Shown one piece after another: positions 11,900-22,625 of a stretch of DNA of 64,000 nucleotides (position 1 is its first letter; each line of letters opens with the position of its first letter). The DNA is from Epichloe hybrida (taxonomy: Eukaryota; Ascomycota; Sordariomycetes; Hypocreales; Clavicipitaceae), in contig JAFEKR010000001.1 in the NCBI GenBank assembly GCA_019022495.1, positions 3,348,001-3,412,000 on the forward strand, written 5' to 3'. Both the position numbers and the translations under genes were made by a program. The notes below the pieces were generated by a model, which saw only the letters and a program-made list of their open reading frames with translations, was not told the origin of the DNA and did no database searches.

Positions 11900-12600
11900 A
11901 GAGGTCTAGAAAGAGGTTTCGTAAGACTATCTGCAGGTATTAACTTCGTATCTAGATATTCGATCTTAGCTAAACCCTCTAAAACCTATTACCTAATATA
12001 GTTAAACTTTAGTAATATATGCTTTGTATAACTATGTAAAGCAGGGTTATAAGCAGTAGTTATAGCGCCTTAATTATCGCAATATATCTAGATAGGGGGA
12101 GAAATAAGGGTTTTTAGCTCCTTAAATAAGCCCTGAAGCTACTAAAGCTCCCAGAAGGTCTCGCAAATAGCATTAGCTTTAGCTTCTAGTGTTAATAGAG
12201 CTATTATACTAGCTTTCTTTGATTTCTAGCTAATAGGTCCGCTAGCTAGCTTAAATAGATAAGCATAGGTTGATTTTAAGGTCTTTTTATCCCCTATAAA
12301 ATCACTATTGCAATACCCTATTAGGCTTTTGCTAACTAAACCTTTAGGGTCTCCCCTATAGATAATAGCAAGGAATCTAGTCCCTAATAGATACCTTAGC
12401 AGATTTTTAGCTACTTTTAGGTATTCTATATAAAGGCTAGCTAGTGTAGTAGATAACCACTGTAACGTAAAAGCTGTATTAGGCCTTATAAGTAACATTA
12501 GGTACATTATAGTCCCTATAATGCACTAATAAAGCTTAATTTCGCTAGCTATTAAAAGCTTAGTTATCTACGTAGCTAAAACGCCTAGCTAAAGAGGTAT
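11900..12600 (-). pseudogene. RNase H domain of the 824-bp-LTR Copia element
   Basis: The stretch at 12226-12507 stays open for 93 codons and contains the Copia RNase H landmarks RPNTAF, AKNLLRYLLGTR and GYCNSDFIGDKKTLKSTYAY, where functional copies have D for the Asn in CNSDF. The frame is broken downstream by stops. Confidence 0.85.
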
Positions 12601-13360
12601 GCTAATAGGCTTACTATCTAGCATATTAAATTATTTTAAGGCTTCTAATATATACTAAGATTAATGAATTTTCAGTATTCTATTAGGCCTATCTTGTATA
12701 ATTTGAACCCCTAAGAAGAATTCAGCAGGCCCCCTATCTTCTATTAGATAGACTTTATAAAGTTTCTTTTTAAGCCTTTAGATATAAGATAAATCCGGTC
12801 TAATTAGAAGATAGTTATTAACGTATATAATAATAAAGGTTTTGGTTGAAGGATTAAAGAAGATAGCTAGGTCAGATATTAAAGGGTTAAATCCTAGGGA
12901 TTTAAGCACTAATATTAGCGCTTATTACTATTCCCTTAAGCTTTATTTTAGGCTATATAAAGACTTCTGTAATAAAATTACTTAATCTTTAGAAGGTTTC
13001 TAGCTAAAACTTCTAGCTAATTTAGCTAGTTTAGGATTTGCCTTAAGGAATTCAATAAACCCTTCTGGAATAACTATATAAATCTATTATTGTAGCTTAC
13101 TATTAAGAAAAGCTCCTATAAAATCGATTTGTTCGATTTCCTAGTTATTCCAAGCCGCTAGGGCTAGTAAAATCCTCTAGCTAGGGGGAATACTTATGGT
13201 AGCAAAGGTCTCTAGGTAATCTAGGCCTTTAATTTACATAAATCCCTTAGCAATAAGTCAAGCCTTATATTTTAAAGGATTATTTTCTTTATCCTTTTTA
13301 AGCTTATAAACAAGCCTATTCTTTAGTACTTTTTAGCCCTTAGGGATTTAATCTTTCCCT
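12600..13360 (-). pseudogene. Reverse transcriptase domain of the 824-bp-LTR Copia element
   Basis: The minus-strand reading shows Copia RT landmarks: IDFIGAFLNSKL, VIPEGFIEF, and near 12,790-12,840 the active-site motif as YVNNYLLIRPD. The functional motif is YVDDYLLIGPD, so both catalytic aspartates have become asparagine through TGA to TAA-type changes. Many other stops follow. The enzyme is dead. Confidence 0.85.
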
Positions 13361-13869
13361 ATAAATTTAAAAGTACTAGCCTTTAGAAGCTGTTTGTATT
13401 CCTTATACATGGCTTCTATCTATTTATCCCTTTCAGGGCTAGATATAGCCTGCTTCTAGGTCTTAGGCTCGGGGCTAATAGGATTCTTTTCCTTTAGCTT
13501 CTCCTATACCTTAAAGCAGATTTCTTTTATGAAATCTAGAGAAAAAAGGGAACTAATATTAACATCCATAGGGTTAATATTAGGGTTGAAATCGATAATT
13601 TTGTCAAAATCGAGGTCCGAAGTCAAAATCTGATTTCCTGGTTGAGTTATAGGCTGCGCCTATATAGGATCCGCTGGAATTAAGCCTTTAGGGGGTTCTT
13701 CGGGGCCTATAGGTGTTTTTTCTTGACCTACAGGGATACCTATGTTATCTATAGGGTAATCCTTTGAACCTTAATCTAGATGTTATTAATCTAAATTATT
13801 TTCCCCCTCTAAAGGGTTATCCCCTATAGAAATCCTAGGTAAGCCTTTAGAAACAAGGCCTATAGGTTC

Positions 13870-14620
13870 TATAATCTTAATAAAGCTAGTCTTTGTAACT
13901 AGCCTTTTAGAGGGGATATACACTAGGTAGGTGTTAGAACCTAGTGTAGCTAAAAGCCTTCTAGGGATAGTCCTAGCTACTAACTTCTAGGCTTTAGGTC
14001 GTTTTTCCAAGGGGATTAGAATCTCACAGTGAGATCCTATAGCTCTAATACTGCTAATATCAGTTGTATAAGGCTGATTTAGCTCCCTAGATAGCAGCTG
14101 TTCAGGGCTTTCATCCTTAGTGGTATTAGCAGTTATATTAACTAGGTTAACAACTGCAGGTAATACAAAACACCATAAAAATAACGGTAATTTTGCCTAC
14201 TAGATAGTAGCCCTTAATCGATCTAGAATAGTGCGAATTAAACGTTCTGCTAATCCATTTTGCTCATGGATATAGGGACTAGAAGTCGTAAATTTGATCC
14301 CTTTAGAATTCAACTAAGCTTGACAACTAGAATCGATTTCCTGGCCCCCATCGAAGTGAAGGTGCCTAGGATATTGACCTAGTTGATTTTTAAGCCCTCT
14401 GAAGAAGCCTTTGATAGCCTTATAAACAGTTGGGCCTTCCTTATTAGGTAATAAGATAACCTACTTATATCTAGTCTTTCGATCAACTAGAAATAAGCAA
14501 ATTAACTGCTTATTATACGGCGTGGGGCTGATTTTTAGCGTATCCCCCTCTATTCGATCTAGAGCTCTTGGGGGGTCAGGGATAGCTAATTTCCTAGGTC
14601 TTCTAACTGCCTTAGATTAA
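13870..14620 (-). pseudogene. Integrase core of the 824-bp-LTR Copia element
   Basis: The minus-strand reading between the RT and the GAG-pre-integrase module contains KEGPTVYKAIKGFFRGLKN and, just after, a readable HFDGGQEIDS at about 14,330-14,370, matching the DGGxE-type part of retroviral-like integrases. It is interrupted by stops. Confidence 0.75.
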
Positions 14621-14904
14621 TCACAAGCAATACATCTAAAATCCTTATCCTTAATTTTAGAAAAATCAGGGATTCCTTTAGTTATAAGGCTAGTTTTCTT
14701 TAGCAAAGGAAGACCTAGGTGCCCTAATCGTACATGCCATAGGCCAGCTAGTTCTAATAACCGTTGATATTGAAGATCCTTAGGGTCTGAATTAGGATCT
14801 AGACTAGGGCCCTCTTCACTAGTCCCCTGCTGGGCCCCTTGAGAACCACAGGCCTCTTGGAGAGGTATTAGGGACCCTTTTCCTCCACTAGGGCCCTCTA
14901 ACAC
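14617..14904 (-). pseudogene. GAG-pre-integrase module of the 824-bp-LTR Copia element
   Basis: A 95-codon open stretch containing LWHVRLGHLGLPLLKK and FRCIACD, the H-H-C-C type zinc-binding GAG-pre-integrase module of Copia polyproteins. An almost identical stretch occurs twice in element C (from 44,044 and again from about 44,560). Confidence 0.88.
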
Positions 14905-15327
14905 CCCTAAATCTATTTCCTTAGATTTATAAGGGACCTAACCTGGGGCTATAGGCGAAGAAGAAGGGACTAATTCCCCTAAATCATCCCGTATGATTTC
15001 TTTAATATTATTATCATTTTCGTTGATTTTGTCTAAATTAGAAGCCTAATCTGGCTTTTTAGAGGGAATTTGAACCTCTATAGGGTAGCTAATTGGATAG
15101 CTATGACCCTTAAAAGCGGCGTAGGTAAAAGGTCGGATATAATGCGAATTATTACAGGGCCCTTTAGATAACTTAGGCGTAGATTGGTTTTTAACGTAGA
15201 AGAAAAAACTATGTTTTTCTATATCTAAGGTTATAATAAGAGACCTATCTTTAAGATAAAGTAGGTTTTTTATAAGGTAACCACTAGATATATAGTGCGT
15301 AAGTCTACTAACTATATTAACATCAAG

Positions 15328-15735
15328 CTAAGGAAAATATAGCGCATCTTTAAGCACTAAGGTCCTATATTTAGCTGGATTTTTCTGATATAGGACCTTA
15401 AAAACAGCACTACTATGACCCTTAGCGTAAATAAGGCCACCACTAGTTATAATAGGGTTAGATTCCCCCTTTTTATAGGGGGTATAATCCCTAAAGACCT
15501 CCCTAGAATTAATAATATGTACAGTTAAACCTGTATTATATAATAGGGCCTTTTTTATGTCTTTGCTGTAATAATTAAAACCATTTAAGGTTTTAATTTC
15601 TTGATTTTTATTATCTGATTTACTAGAGCTAGAATCAGAGCTACTATTACTAGAGCTCTTATAACTAGTCTTATGAAGGCTAGGCTTCTTGTATGGTTTA
15701 AGAGCACTGTTAGAAAGGTTGTAATTTCCTAGCAT
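15328..15735 (-). pseudogene. Protease domain of the 824-bp-LTR Copia element
   Basis: A 135-codon open stretch. After a Ser-rich linker it reads ALLYNTGLTVHIINSREVF, matching the aspartic protease D-T-G active site, here N-T-G. Element C keeps YDTGLTVYIVN at the same place. Downstream it reads TLVLKDALYFP, typical of Copia proteases. Confidence 0.85.
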
Positions 15736-16824
15736 AAAAGATCCCTCTCTAGAGGTCTCTTTATTATCCTTTTTATCTGATTTTTAACCTTTTTGCTTCT
15801 TTTTCTTCTTCTTATTAGAAGAAGAATTAGAATTAGAAGAGCCCTTATTTTCTTTAGAGCCTCCTTTTTTCTTCTGATCCTTAGGGGCCTTTTCTTTTTC
15901 TTTAGCACCCTTTTTAAGGTTTTTAGCCTTATAATTCAGGGCTTTAGATACTGTAAATGACTTATCCCTTTGTTCTGCTAGAAGGTCTGCTATTAAGAAT
16001 TAAAGATTTAGGGCATCTAGGGGAGCCCTTATAGCCCTATTTGTACGCATGCTGAATTGTTACCTCTTAGCCTACTGAGGGAAGGTTGATTTTAGGGATT
16101 AAAGATATTAATTAACCTGATCTATCGGAGCAATTAGGACCCCTGAAATTGATAATCTAGCTAGTAGATTATTAAAGACTGTATTAAAGGACTCTAGAGT
16201 CCCCTTAAACTCTTGAAAATTCAGGTTATGAAATTCTAAATATAGGGACCCCCTCTGGATTTTAACGCTATGTGAATATTGCCTTACAAGTAAATTATAG
16301 GCTTCTTTAGGTGATTTTTGCTAAGTTATAGCGGCTTAGGGTCCTTCTGTATAACTATCCCTTAGTAACATAAGGATAATAGCTTGATCTGGATCCCCTA
16401 GCGCCCTAGAACTCTCTGGATTATCTAGAAAATTAGGCATACCTAAAGCTCTAAATTGGATAGTTAGGGCTTGTTTCCATTGTTCGAAATTTTTGGCTCC
16501 TTTAAGCCTAGCAGTCTCTGGAAAACTATAAACCCTTTTATTAAATTCCTTAATAATTAAATTATTAAAGGTTGCTTGTACAGAGCTAGATTTAGCTTGA
16601 TTTTCTTGAATAGGCTGCTGATCTTGCTACTAACTAGCGGGCTTATCAGATTCCACACCCTCTATATGACTATTTATAGTTATAGATAAGCTTTCTAGCT
16701 TCTCTAATAACTGGTCTATAGTTGCTTGTTGCTTAATAGCCTGCTCTTTTAGCTGGTTATTTAGAACCTCTTGCGCACTAGGGTTAGGGATTACTAGTCC
16801 CTTTCCCTTTCCTTTGGTATTCAT
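15736..16824 (-). pseudogene. Gag region of the 824-bp-LTR Copia element
   Basis: The gag start ATG at 16824 (MNTKGKGKG) opens 64 codons containing a coiled-coil-like stretch (NNQLKEQAIKQQATIDQLLE) before a TAG. Conceptual translation continues to about 15,750 with the landmarks FEQWKQAL and FNNLLARLSISG and a Lys/Ser-rich tail. No CCHC zinc knuckle is visible; a basic Lys-rich tract may take its place. In element C the matching start codon is ATA. Confidence 0.8.
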
Positions 16825-16827
16825 TTT

Positions 16828-17065
16828 CCTTTTTATAGAAGGGAAAAGCTTCTATCTCGCGGGTCCTTCCTTTTTTATAGAAGGGAAGTCTTTTGTATTT
16901 GAAATTTATTCCTTTTTATAGAAGGGAAAAAGCTTCTATCTCGCGGATCCTTCCTTTTTTATAGAAGGGAAGTCTTCTGTAGCCACAATTGATTCCTTTT
17001 TATAGAAGGGAAAAGCTTCTTTCTCGCAGGTCCTTCCTTTTTTATAGAAGGGAAGTCTTCTATAA
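16828..17065 (-). repeat. Leader tandem repeat of about 83 bp, three units, with inverted repeats
   Basis: Three units, each holding two copies of the near-inverted repeat TTCCTTTTTATAGAAGGGAA separated by a CTTCTATCTCGCGGGTCC-type spacer, lie between the primer site and the gag start. The same three-unit leader is at about 41,890-42,135 in element C. Conservation in two copies suggests a real feature of the 5' leader RNA. Confidence 0.85.
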
Positions 17066-17120
17066 TCGTACACAAAGTGACCTAAAAGGAATCTATAGTA
17101 ATAGAGCCGGGCTCATAACC

Positions 17121-17201
17121 TGTTAAAATCAAAAGAGTGGACTGATCTAACTGAACCTAGGATTACAAAGCCTTATATATTTTTAACAATATATTTTAAC
17201 A
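17121..17201 (-). repeat. Short 81-bp LTR-like sequence with its own primer site
   Basis: On the minus strand it reads TGTTAAAATATATTG...TTGATTTTAACA, with TGTTA...TAACA ends. It is preceded by the polypurine-like CCAGGGGGAG and followed at once by GGTTATGAGCCCGG, so it looks like an LTR between its own polypurine tract and primer site. It is unrelated to the 824-bp LTR and is absent from element C. Confidence 0.6.
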
Positions 17202-17284
17202 CTCCCCCTGGAATTGTATATCTAGGTGCCCTACTAGAGGTTAGGCTTATACTAGTAATTAAATTTCTTTAGTTATTATTTTTT

Positions 17285-17380
17285 TTTAGCAGGGTTTGAA
17301 CCTATAACCTTGCCTTATAGAGCAGTGCTCTACTATGGTGGGTGTGTATGCTATAGTGAGCCATAACTACTGCGCCACCG
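17285..17380 (-). other. tRNA-like segment with A-box and B-box matches
   Basis: The minus strand contains TGGCGCAGTAGTTATGGC, close to the Pol III A box, and GGTTCAAACCC, a perfect B box, with TAGAGCACTGCTCTATAAGGC between. The 3' acceptor side is replaced by TAAAAAAAAATAATAAC. No seven-pair acceptor stem can be drawn, so this is a tRNA-derived fragment (SINE-like or a retrotransposition chimera), not a working tRNA gene. Confidence 0.55.
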
Positions 17381-17391
17381 GGCTCATAACC
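17378..17391 (-). other. Half-tRNA-Met primer binding site of the 824-bp-LTR element
   Basis: GGTTATGAGCCCGG follows the 5' LTR on the minus strand with no gap. It is complementary to the anticodon-loop region of an initiator-type tRNA-Met (CTCATAACC). Copia-type elements are known to prime from an internal tRNA-iMet cleavage product, and the Drosophila copia site is very similar. A second copy is at 17107-17120, next to the 81-bp LTR-like sequence. Confidence 0.75.
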
Positions 17392-18215
17392 TGTTGAAAT
17401 GTAGGGAGCTAGTTGCTAGCTAGCAATAGCTATACGGGTGCAAGCTCTATGGTCAGGGACTAATAGGGCTGCAACGTTAAATCAATTAACGTAACGTAAC
17501 AAAAGGTTATAGCAGTTATTAACTAATAGAATTTAATTTAGATTACTTTTATGATATCTTATAGAGCAATAGAATTGATTTTAGATACGTTGTACGGGTA
17601 ATACGGCTGTTATTAGTTAAGAGGACTAGCTATCTAGCTAGTTAAAAAGATCTTCTTCCTCTTATAGACCTACCGACCATATCAGTGGATCCGGGCCGCC
17701 AATAGGGTCTTACAGGCCACTTTTGATTTTCCGTAAAATTCATTTGTATGTAAAAACCAAAAAATCAACTCACTACCATACTAGCTAGCAACCCGTATGC
17801 ACTAACTTTTAGTCTAAAAAATAACCTTGCATAAAGAGAAAGCCCTATCTTTAAGCTTTAATTTGCTATATATGAAACTTTTGTACGACGTCTAGATAAA
17901 GAGAAAATCGTTATTAAAAATAGCTATAGGGTAAGTTATGTGTAGGGTAACCTGCTTACGTCACCCTAGCTTACGTCACCCTAGCTTACCTAATTACTAG
18001 TGGCGTGGTTGTGGCCACACTTGCAGCCACAACGCAATTGACTAATTAGTCATCCACACGGTCAGTCGCAGCTGTTGACAGCTGCGACGCAGCCATTGAT
18101 AGCTGCCCTCGCGACCGTTGACAGCTGCAGTGCAGCTGTCAGACTTGCAAAGCAAGCTAGTAATAAGAAGGTTCTTTAACTAGAAAAGGGCTAAAAATAA
18201 GTCTTATTTTTAACA
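17392..18215 (-). repeat. 5' LTR (824 bp) of the inverted Copia element
   Basis: Begins TGTTAAAAATAAG and ends CTCCCTACATTTCAACA on the minus strand, followed immediately by the primer site GGTTATGAGCCCGG. Differences from 10824-11647 are mostly C/T and G/A, as RIP gives. Confidence 0.9.
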
Positions 18216-18900
18216 AGCCCTATTATTATATAATAGGTATAGTCTTATTACCTTAGATAAGTACGTTAGCAAGGTTATTAATCTTAACTTGCATTTTATC
18301 TATATTAGTAATTAAGAAGAGAAAGGGGGTAGCTATGTTAAGGACGTAGAATTTAAGCTCTCTAAGTTCCGTAGGCATATAAGGAATTCCTCTTATAGCT
18401 ACTAATCTAGCACTAAATATAATAATTTAGGGTTCACAGGGGGTTACCTTTAATAAAGGTATTAATCTTAACAAAGCCTTCACTTATACCTCTCCTATAG
18501 TTAACTTTCCTATAGCGCTAGTATTAGGCATAATCCCTCTAAAGACCTCTTTAGAATAGCGTTCTTTAAAGATATAGTAAATTAAGCCTTTATTACACTC
18601 TTATAGCTTATAGAGCTCTTACCTAAGAAATATATATTAGAAGGCTTAATTATTTAGGGTTATAAGGATATTAACATTAGTAGCGTTATAGTTAGTCTAT
18701 AATCTAGAGCAAAAGAATTATATAATACTTAGGTATACTATTAATAGTAGCTCCTCCATATCATTATTATTATCTTTAGCTTCTATGTAAGCTAAAAGAT
18801 ATAATTCCTAATTCTAACCTAAGCCTTTATTAGGCTTATTATTATCCTACCCTTTATAGAAGGTAAGGAATACCTAGAATCTCTTCTTTAAAGGGGGTAT

Positions 18901-19560
18901 ATAATATATTTTACTAGCCTACTAGCAGTCCTTTTCCTTTTAATATTCTTTAGCAAAGTAATTAGAGAACTAGCAGCCGCTTTTACCATATATAAAGCAG
19001 CGCTTAGTGCTTAGCCTAGGGCTCTATCCATAATAACTTCCTTTACTATAGGGGAATAATTACTATCTATACTAATAATTAGTAAACATAGCCTCTAGAG
19101 GGTCTCCTTATTAGTACTAAAGGTATTAGGAGGGCCTTTTATTTAATTCCATAATAGTAATTACCTTACAGAGGTCTCTAGTAAGACTTTTAAAGCCTAG
19201 AGAGTGCATATATTCCACTATCTAATATATATAATATATTTTACTAGCCTACTAGCAGTCCTTTTCCTTTTAATATTCTTTAGCAAAGTAATTAGAGAAC
19301 TAGCAGCCGCTTTTACCATATATAAAGCAGCGCTTAGTGCTTAGCCTAGGGCTCTATCCATAATAACTTCCTTTACTATAGGGGAATAATTACTATCTAT
19401 ACTAATAATTAGTAAACATAGCCTCTAGAGGGTCTCCTTATTAGTACTAAAGGTATTAGGAGGGCCTTTTATTTAATTCCATAATAGTAATTACCTTACA
19501 GAGGTCTCTAGTAAGACTTTTAAAGCCTAGAGAGTGCATATATTCCACTATCTAATATTT
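18901..19560. repeat. Tandem duplication of 330 bp, near-identical
   Basis: Positions 18901-19230 and 19231-19560 read the same apart from about one base at the end (TCTAATATAT against TCTAATATTT). Element E has this stretch once (from about 53,731). The duplication lies in the degraded gag of element D. Confidence 0.93.
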
Positions 19561-20664
19561 AGGTATACTAGCTATAGTATTTAAGGCCTACTTATAAAGC
19601 TTAGTATTTACTATTTTAGTAAGGTATAGTCCTTTATAGATCTTCTTAAGGGTTAATAACATAATCTTAAGGTAATTAAGCTTGCTTTTATTAGGGTTCT
19701 TCTTAATTATATTCTTTAATATTATACTACTCTATTAGCAGTAATAGAATTACTAGTTACTTTCTGTCTTAAAGCATTAACAAATATAGGCAATTATCTC
19801 TTTATAGGAATAGTTATTCCTAAAGAGGTAATTAAGGAAGTATTATTTAGCATTACCTATTAACATAATAGGGAAAGCCTTCTAATAATACGTTTAAGGA
19901 AGGTTAATTCTATTATACTTATTTTTAAAGAGCGTAATCTTTAGCGTTAAGAAGTTATATAGCTTCCCACTATAGTAATCGCTATCCTTATATATCTTTA
20001 TAAGCTCTAAGATCTTCTTTATAATCTAATCTTCAGAGGTAAATTACTATAAAGGCATATTTTATTATAAATAATAGTCCCTTAGTCATTATTAATAACA
20101 ATTATTAGGATAAAGCTATTAATTTAATAGCAATTATTATGGGGGCTCTTATAAAGGTTTACGTAGTCTTTAGGGTTAGGGAAGGTGGATTTCTAGGGTA
20201 GGTTATTAGGGCTATTAATATTAAGGCTCTAGGGGTTTAGAAGATTATAGTCTCTCTTATAATCTCTCCTATAACCAAAGAGGCATTAAAGTTTAATAAA
20301 GCACTTCTTTAAGGGATGCTAGGATTGAATATCCTAGGCCTCGCTTGACGAGAATGCTATGATCTTGTAGAGAATTATATAATTCTCTAATAACTTCCTT
20401 TATAGCCCTTTTAAAGGTGTCTTTAGACTAGCCTTTAAAGTCTTCTTAGAATAATTCCTATAGGTTATTATCTCTCTAACCTTAATGCTTACTAAGGTTA
20501 ATAAATCTTATAATCTAGTTATTAAGCTTAAGCTATGTAGTAGTCTCTAGATTTAGTTTAATAGATTCTTTCTAATTACTAGAGAAGTTATAAGTAAGCT
20601 ATTAAAGGCATAAGGGTAACTTATGCTCTTAGGGTCTTTTAGGGGTAATAGTTAAAGCCTTATT

Positions 20665-21410
20665 GATTTTTAATTTTTTTTGGGGTCATTGGCTGTGGCT
20701 AATGCATCTAATTTTCAAGGAACCAAAAAAATTACTAGCAATACCCAGCTAGTGCCACATATAACAACCAAATTCAATAATTACTATAGTGTTAGGTAAA
20801 ACATAAAAGAAACAAGCTTTAAGCCATAAATTTAGGGGCTAAAAAGTTAATACAAAGTTTGCAACAAACTTTGTAGCTACGATTACGTAAGAGTTATAAT
20901 TCGTAACCGCAGTTAAACTCAAATCCATTCGAGTTTTACTTATAGCATAAATTAACGTAATTCCCCCTTCCTCTGCGACCGTGTTTGTTCCATCTCTCTA
21001 CATCTCTTCTATCTTATAACTTATCCTTTAAAGCTTTAAGGTAAACTTAAACCCTAAAAAAAAACACAACTCATCCTCACTTGACTCCACTCCAATTCGA
21101 ATCCACAGGTAGGTCAAGGGCTACTAATCAACTAATTAACAACTAACTAATTAGAAAATAGTATGGCCAAGGGTGACCACAAGCTAGGGGCTATAACCAC
21201 TAGGCTACAGAACCTAATGGCTATCCAAAAATCCGAGGAAATTCCAGATAAAAAGGAAATTTAAAAAACCGAAGAAAACATCAAGGAATTTAGGAAAAGT
21301 AAGAAGAAGAAGGGAAATAAAAAGCTAGAGAAGAAGGCTAGATATTTGGAAAAGGTGTTGAAAAATAGAGATCTATAATTTAAGCAGTTTTACCTCGTGC
21401 CCGGGAGGGG
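20665..21410 (+). mobile_element. 746-bp insert with 14-bp flanking direct repeats
   Basis: GTTAAAGCCTTATT occurs at both edges (20651-20664 and 21411-21424). Element E lacks the insert at the matching position (about 55,160). Base composition is less AT-biased than in element D, and CpA/TpG are kept. The left end is T-rich. The right part holds an ATG (21,163) opening MAKGDHKLGAITTRLQNL and a Lys/Glu-rich continuation with a few stops. A long, irregular-size duplication suggests target-primed insertion of a short non-LTR element or a retrocopy. The family is not recognised. Confidence 0.6.
20853..20873. other. Perfect 9-bp hairpin
   Basis: CAAAGTTTG, then CAA, then CAAACTTTG: a perfect 9-bp inverted repeat with a 3-nt loop inside the 746-bp insert. 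There is no T-run after it, so it is not read as a terminator. Confidence 0.6.
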
Positions 21411-22287
21411 GTTAAAGCCTTATTATTACTAGTAGCCTTTACTCTTATAAAAAGTCTAGATTCCTTTACTATCTTTAACTATAAAAGAAACATTACTAAT
21501 TTATTATTTTTACTACTAATTAAGCTCCTATGTTTGCCTATTACCGTTATAAGGTTTTTCTTTTATATTTTAGGAGCATTATTACTCTAATGAAATTAGA
21601 AGATTATAAAAACAGGAAAAACAGAAGAAAAAGCAGCGGAAGTAGCAAAAGCAATAATAAGAATAAATTACTAGAGATAAAGAAAGCAATAGAAGTTCTA
21701 AAAGTAACTAGAAAATAATAGGAAAAGTAATAAGGGAATAATAGGAATTACTACTTCCTGTTTTTTATAAAAAAAAGGGAAGGAGGTAATCTCTCTCTCT
21801 TACTAATAAGCATAAGGCAAATAGCACTAAGAGTAAAGGGGGTAAAAAACAAGTAGTAGATGCTTGTAGGGAGAGATTAAAGGTCTATTAGAAGGTAATA
21901 TATTAAAGGGAATTTATAGGTAAGTTAGCTAGCTTAGCTAAGGTTATTTAATATTAGGTTTGAAATAAATACCTTGCGGTAATGGATTTGGTTAGTTAGT
22001 TAGTTTTCTTATAATAGACAATAAAATCAATAATTAATAACAATATCCTAGATAAATATAACAAAGTTATATCCCTTAGCCTAAGGGTTAATAAATCAAT
22101 TCCTTAGAAGCCTAACAAGCCTATAACTAGGATTCTAGTCTTTTCCTTTAGCATACTTATATAGTTATGCCTCTTTACTATAATAACCATTACAGTATAA
22201 CAAGGGGTAGTAGTAGTAGTATCTATAGAAATATCTTTTCTTATAATACCTAGCTTATCTGTAGTTATGAAGTTAACTACTAATTAG

Positions 22288-22547
22288 TGTTAGTTATACT
22301 AAGGTCCTACGTAGGTATAAGGGTAATCCTATATAATTAAAGTTAATAATAGTTAGTTAGCTAGCTAGGAAAGAAAGAGAAGAGAGGGAAAGTCTAGATG
22401 CTAGAAAAGTAAGCGAAATCCATATGTAAGGCAAAAGAGAGGGTGGCGAATTAATGTAGCTAATTATATCGCGTGCATCGTGCTAGACCCACAATTGGTC
22501 TGGTCTTTGGCCACGATTGAACCGATGAAGATCCGAAGGAATCAACA
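22288..22547 (-). repeat. 5' LTR of Copia element D
   Basis: Matches the 257-bp LTRs of elements E and F in inverted orientation. It begins TGTTAGTTATACTAAGG on the plus strand and ends GGAATCAACA. The internal half (GCGTGCATCG, CCACGATTGAACCGATG) escaped most RIP. Confidence 0.88.
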
Positions 22548-22625
22548 CTTATTTTAGATATATAATATCTTAGTAATATTCTTTTATATCTATTTTGAAG
22601 AATGCTTTTTTCTTAATATATTAAG

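Larger units (their letters stand above)
10824..18215 (-). mobile_element. Copia element with 824-bp LTRs, inverted, full length but degraded
   Basis: Two 824-bp LTRs (10824-11647 and 17392-18215) bracket a minus-strand gag-pol. The 3' LTR is preceded on the minus strand by the purine tract AGAGGGGG. The 5' LTR is followed by a half-tRNA-Met primer site. The right flank is AGCCC and the left flank ATAGT, so no target duplication is visible. The right flank runs straight into truncated element D, which lacks its other end, suggesting a rearrangement after insertion. A third copy of this LTR is at 41014-41837 (element C). Confidence 0.88.
18216..22547 (-). mobile_element. Copia element D (257-bp-LTR family), truncated, inverted
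   Basis: Homologous throughout to 53,075-56,134 of element E and to the reverse complement of 23,030-26,260 of element F. Only the 5' LTR (at the right) and the gag/protease half remain. The left end stops abruptly where the 824-bp LTR begins, in mid-sequence relative to F. Heavy RIP has left no useful frame. It carries a 330-bp tandem duplication and a 746-bp foreign insert. Confidence 0.82.

Noticed and set aside
17285..17380. Functional tRNA gene
   Set aside because: A and B boxes are present, but no acceptor stem forms and the 3' side is an A-rich tail.
10824..18215. Target duplication for the inverted 824-bp-LTR element
   Set aside because: Left flank ATAGT and right flank AGCCC do not match, so I do not claim a clean insertion.
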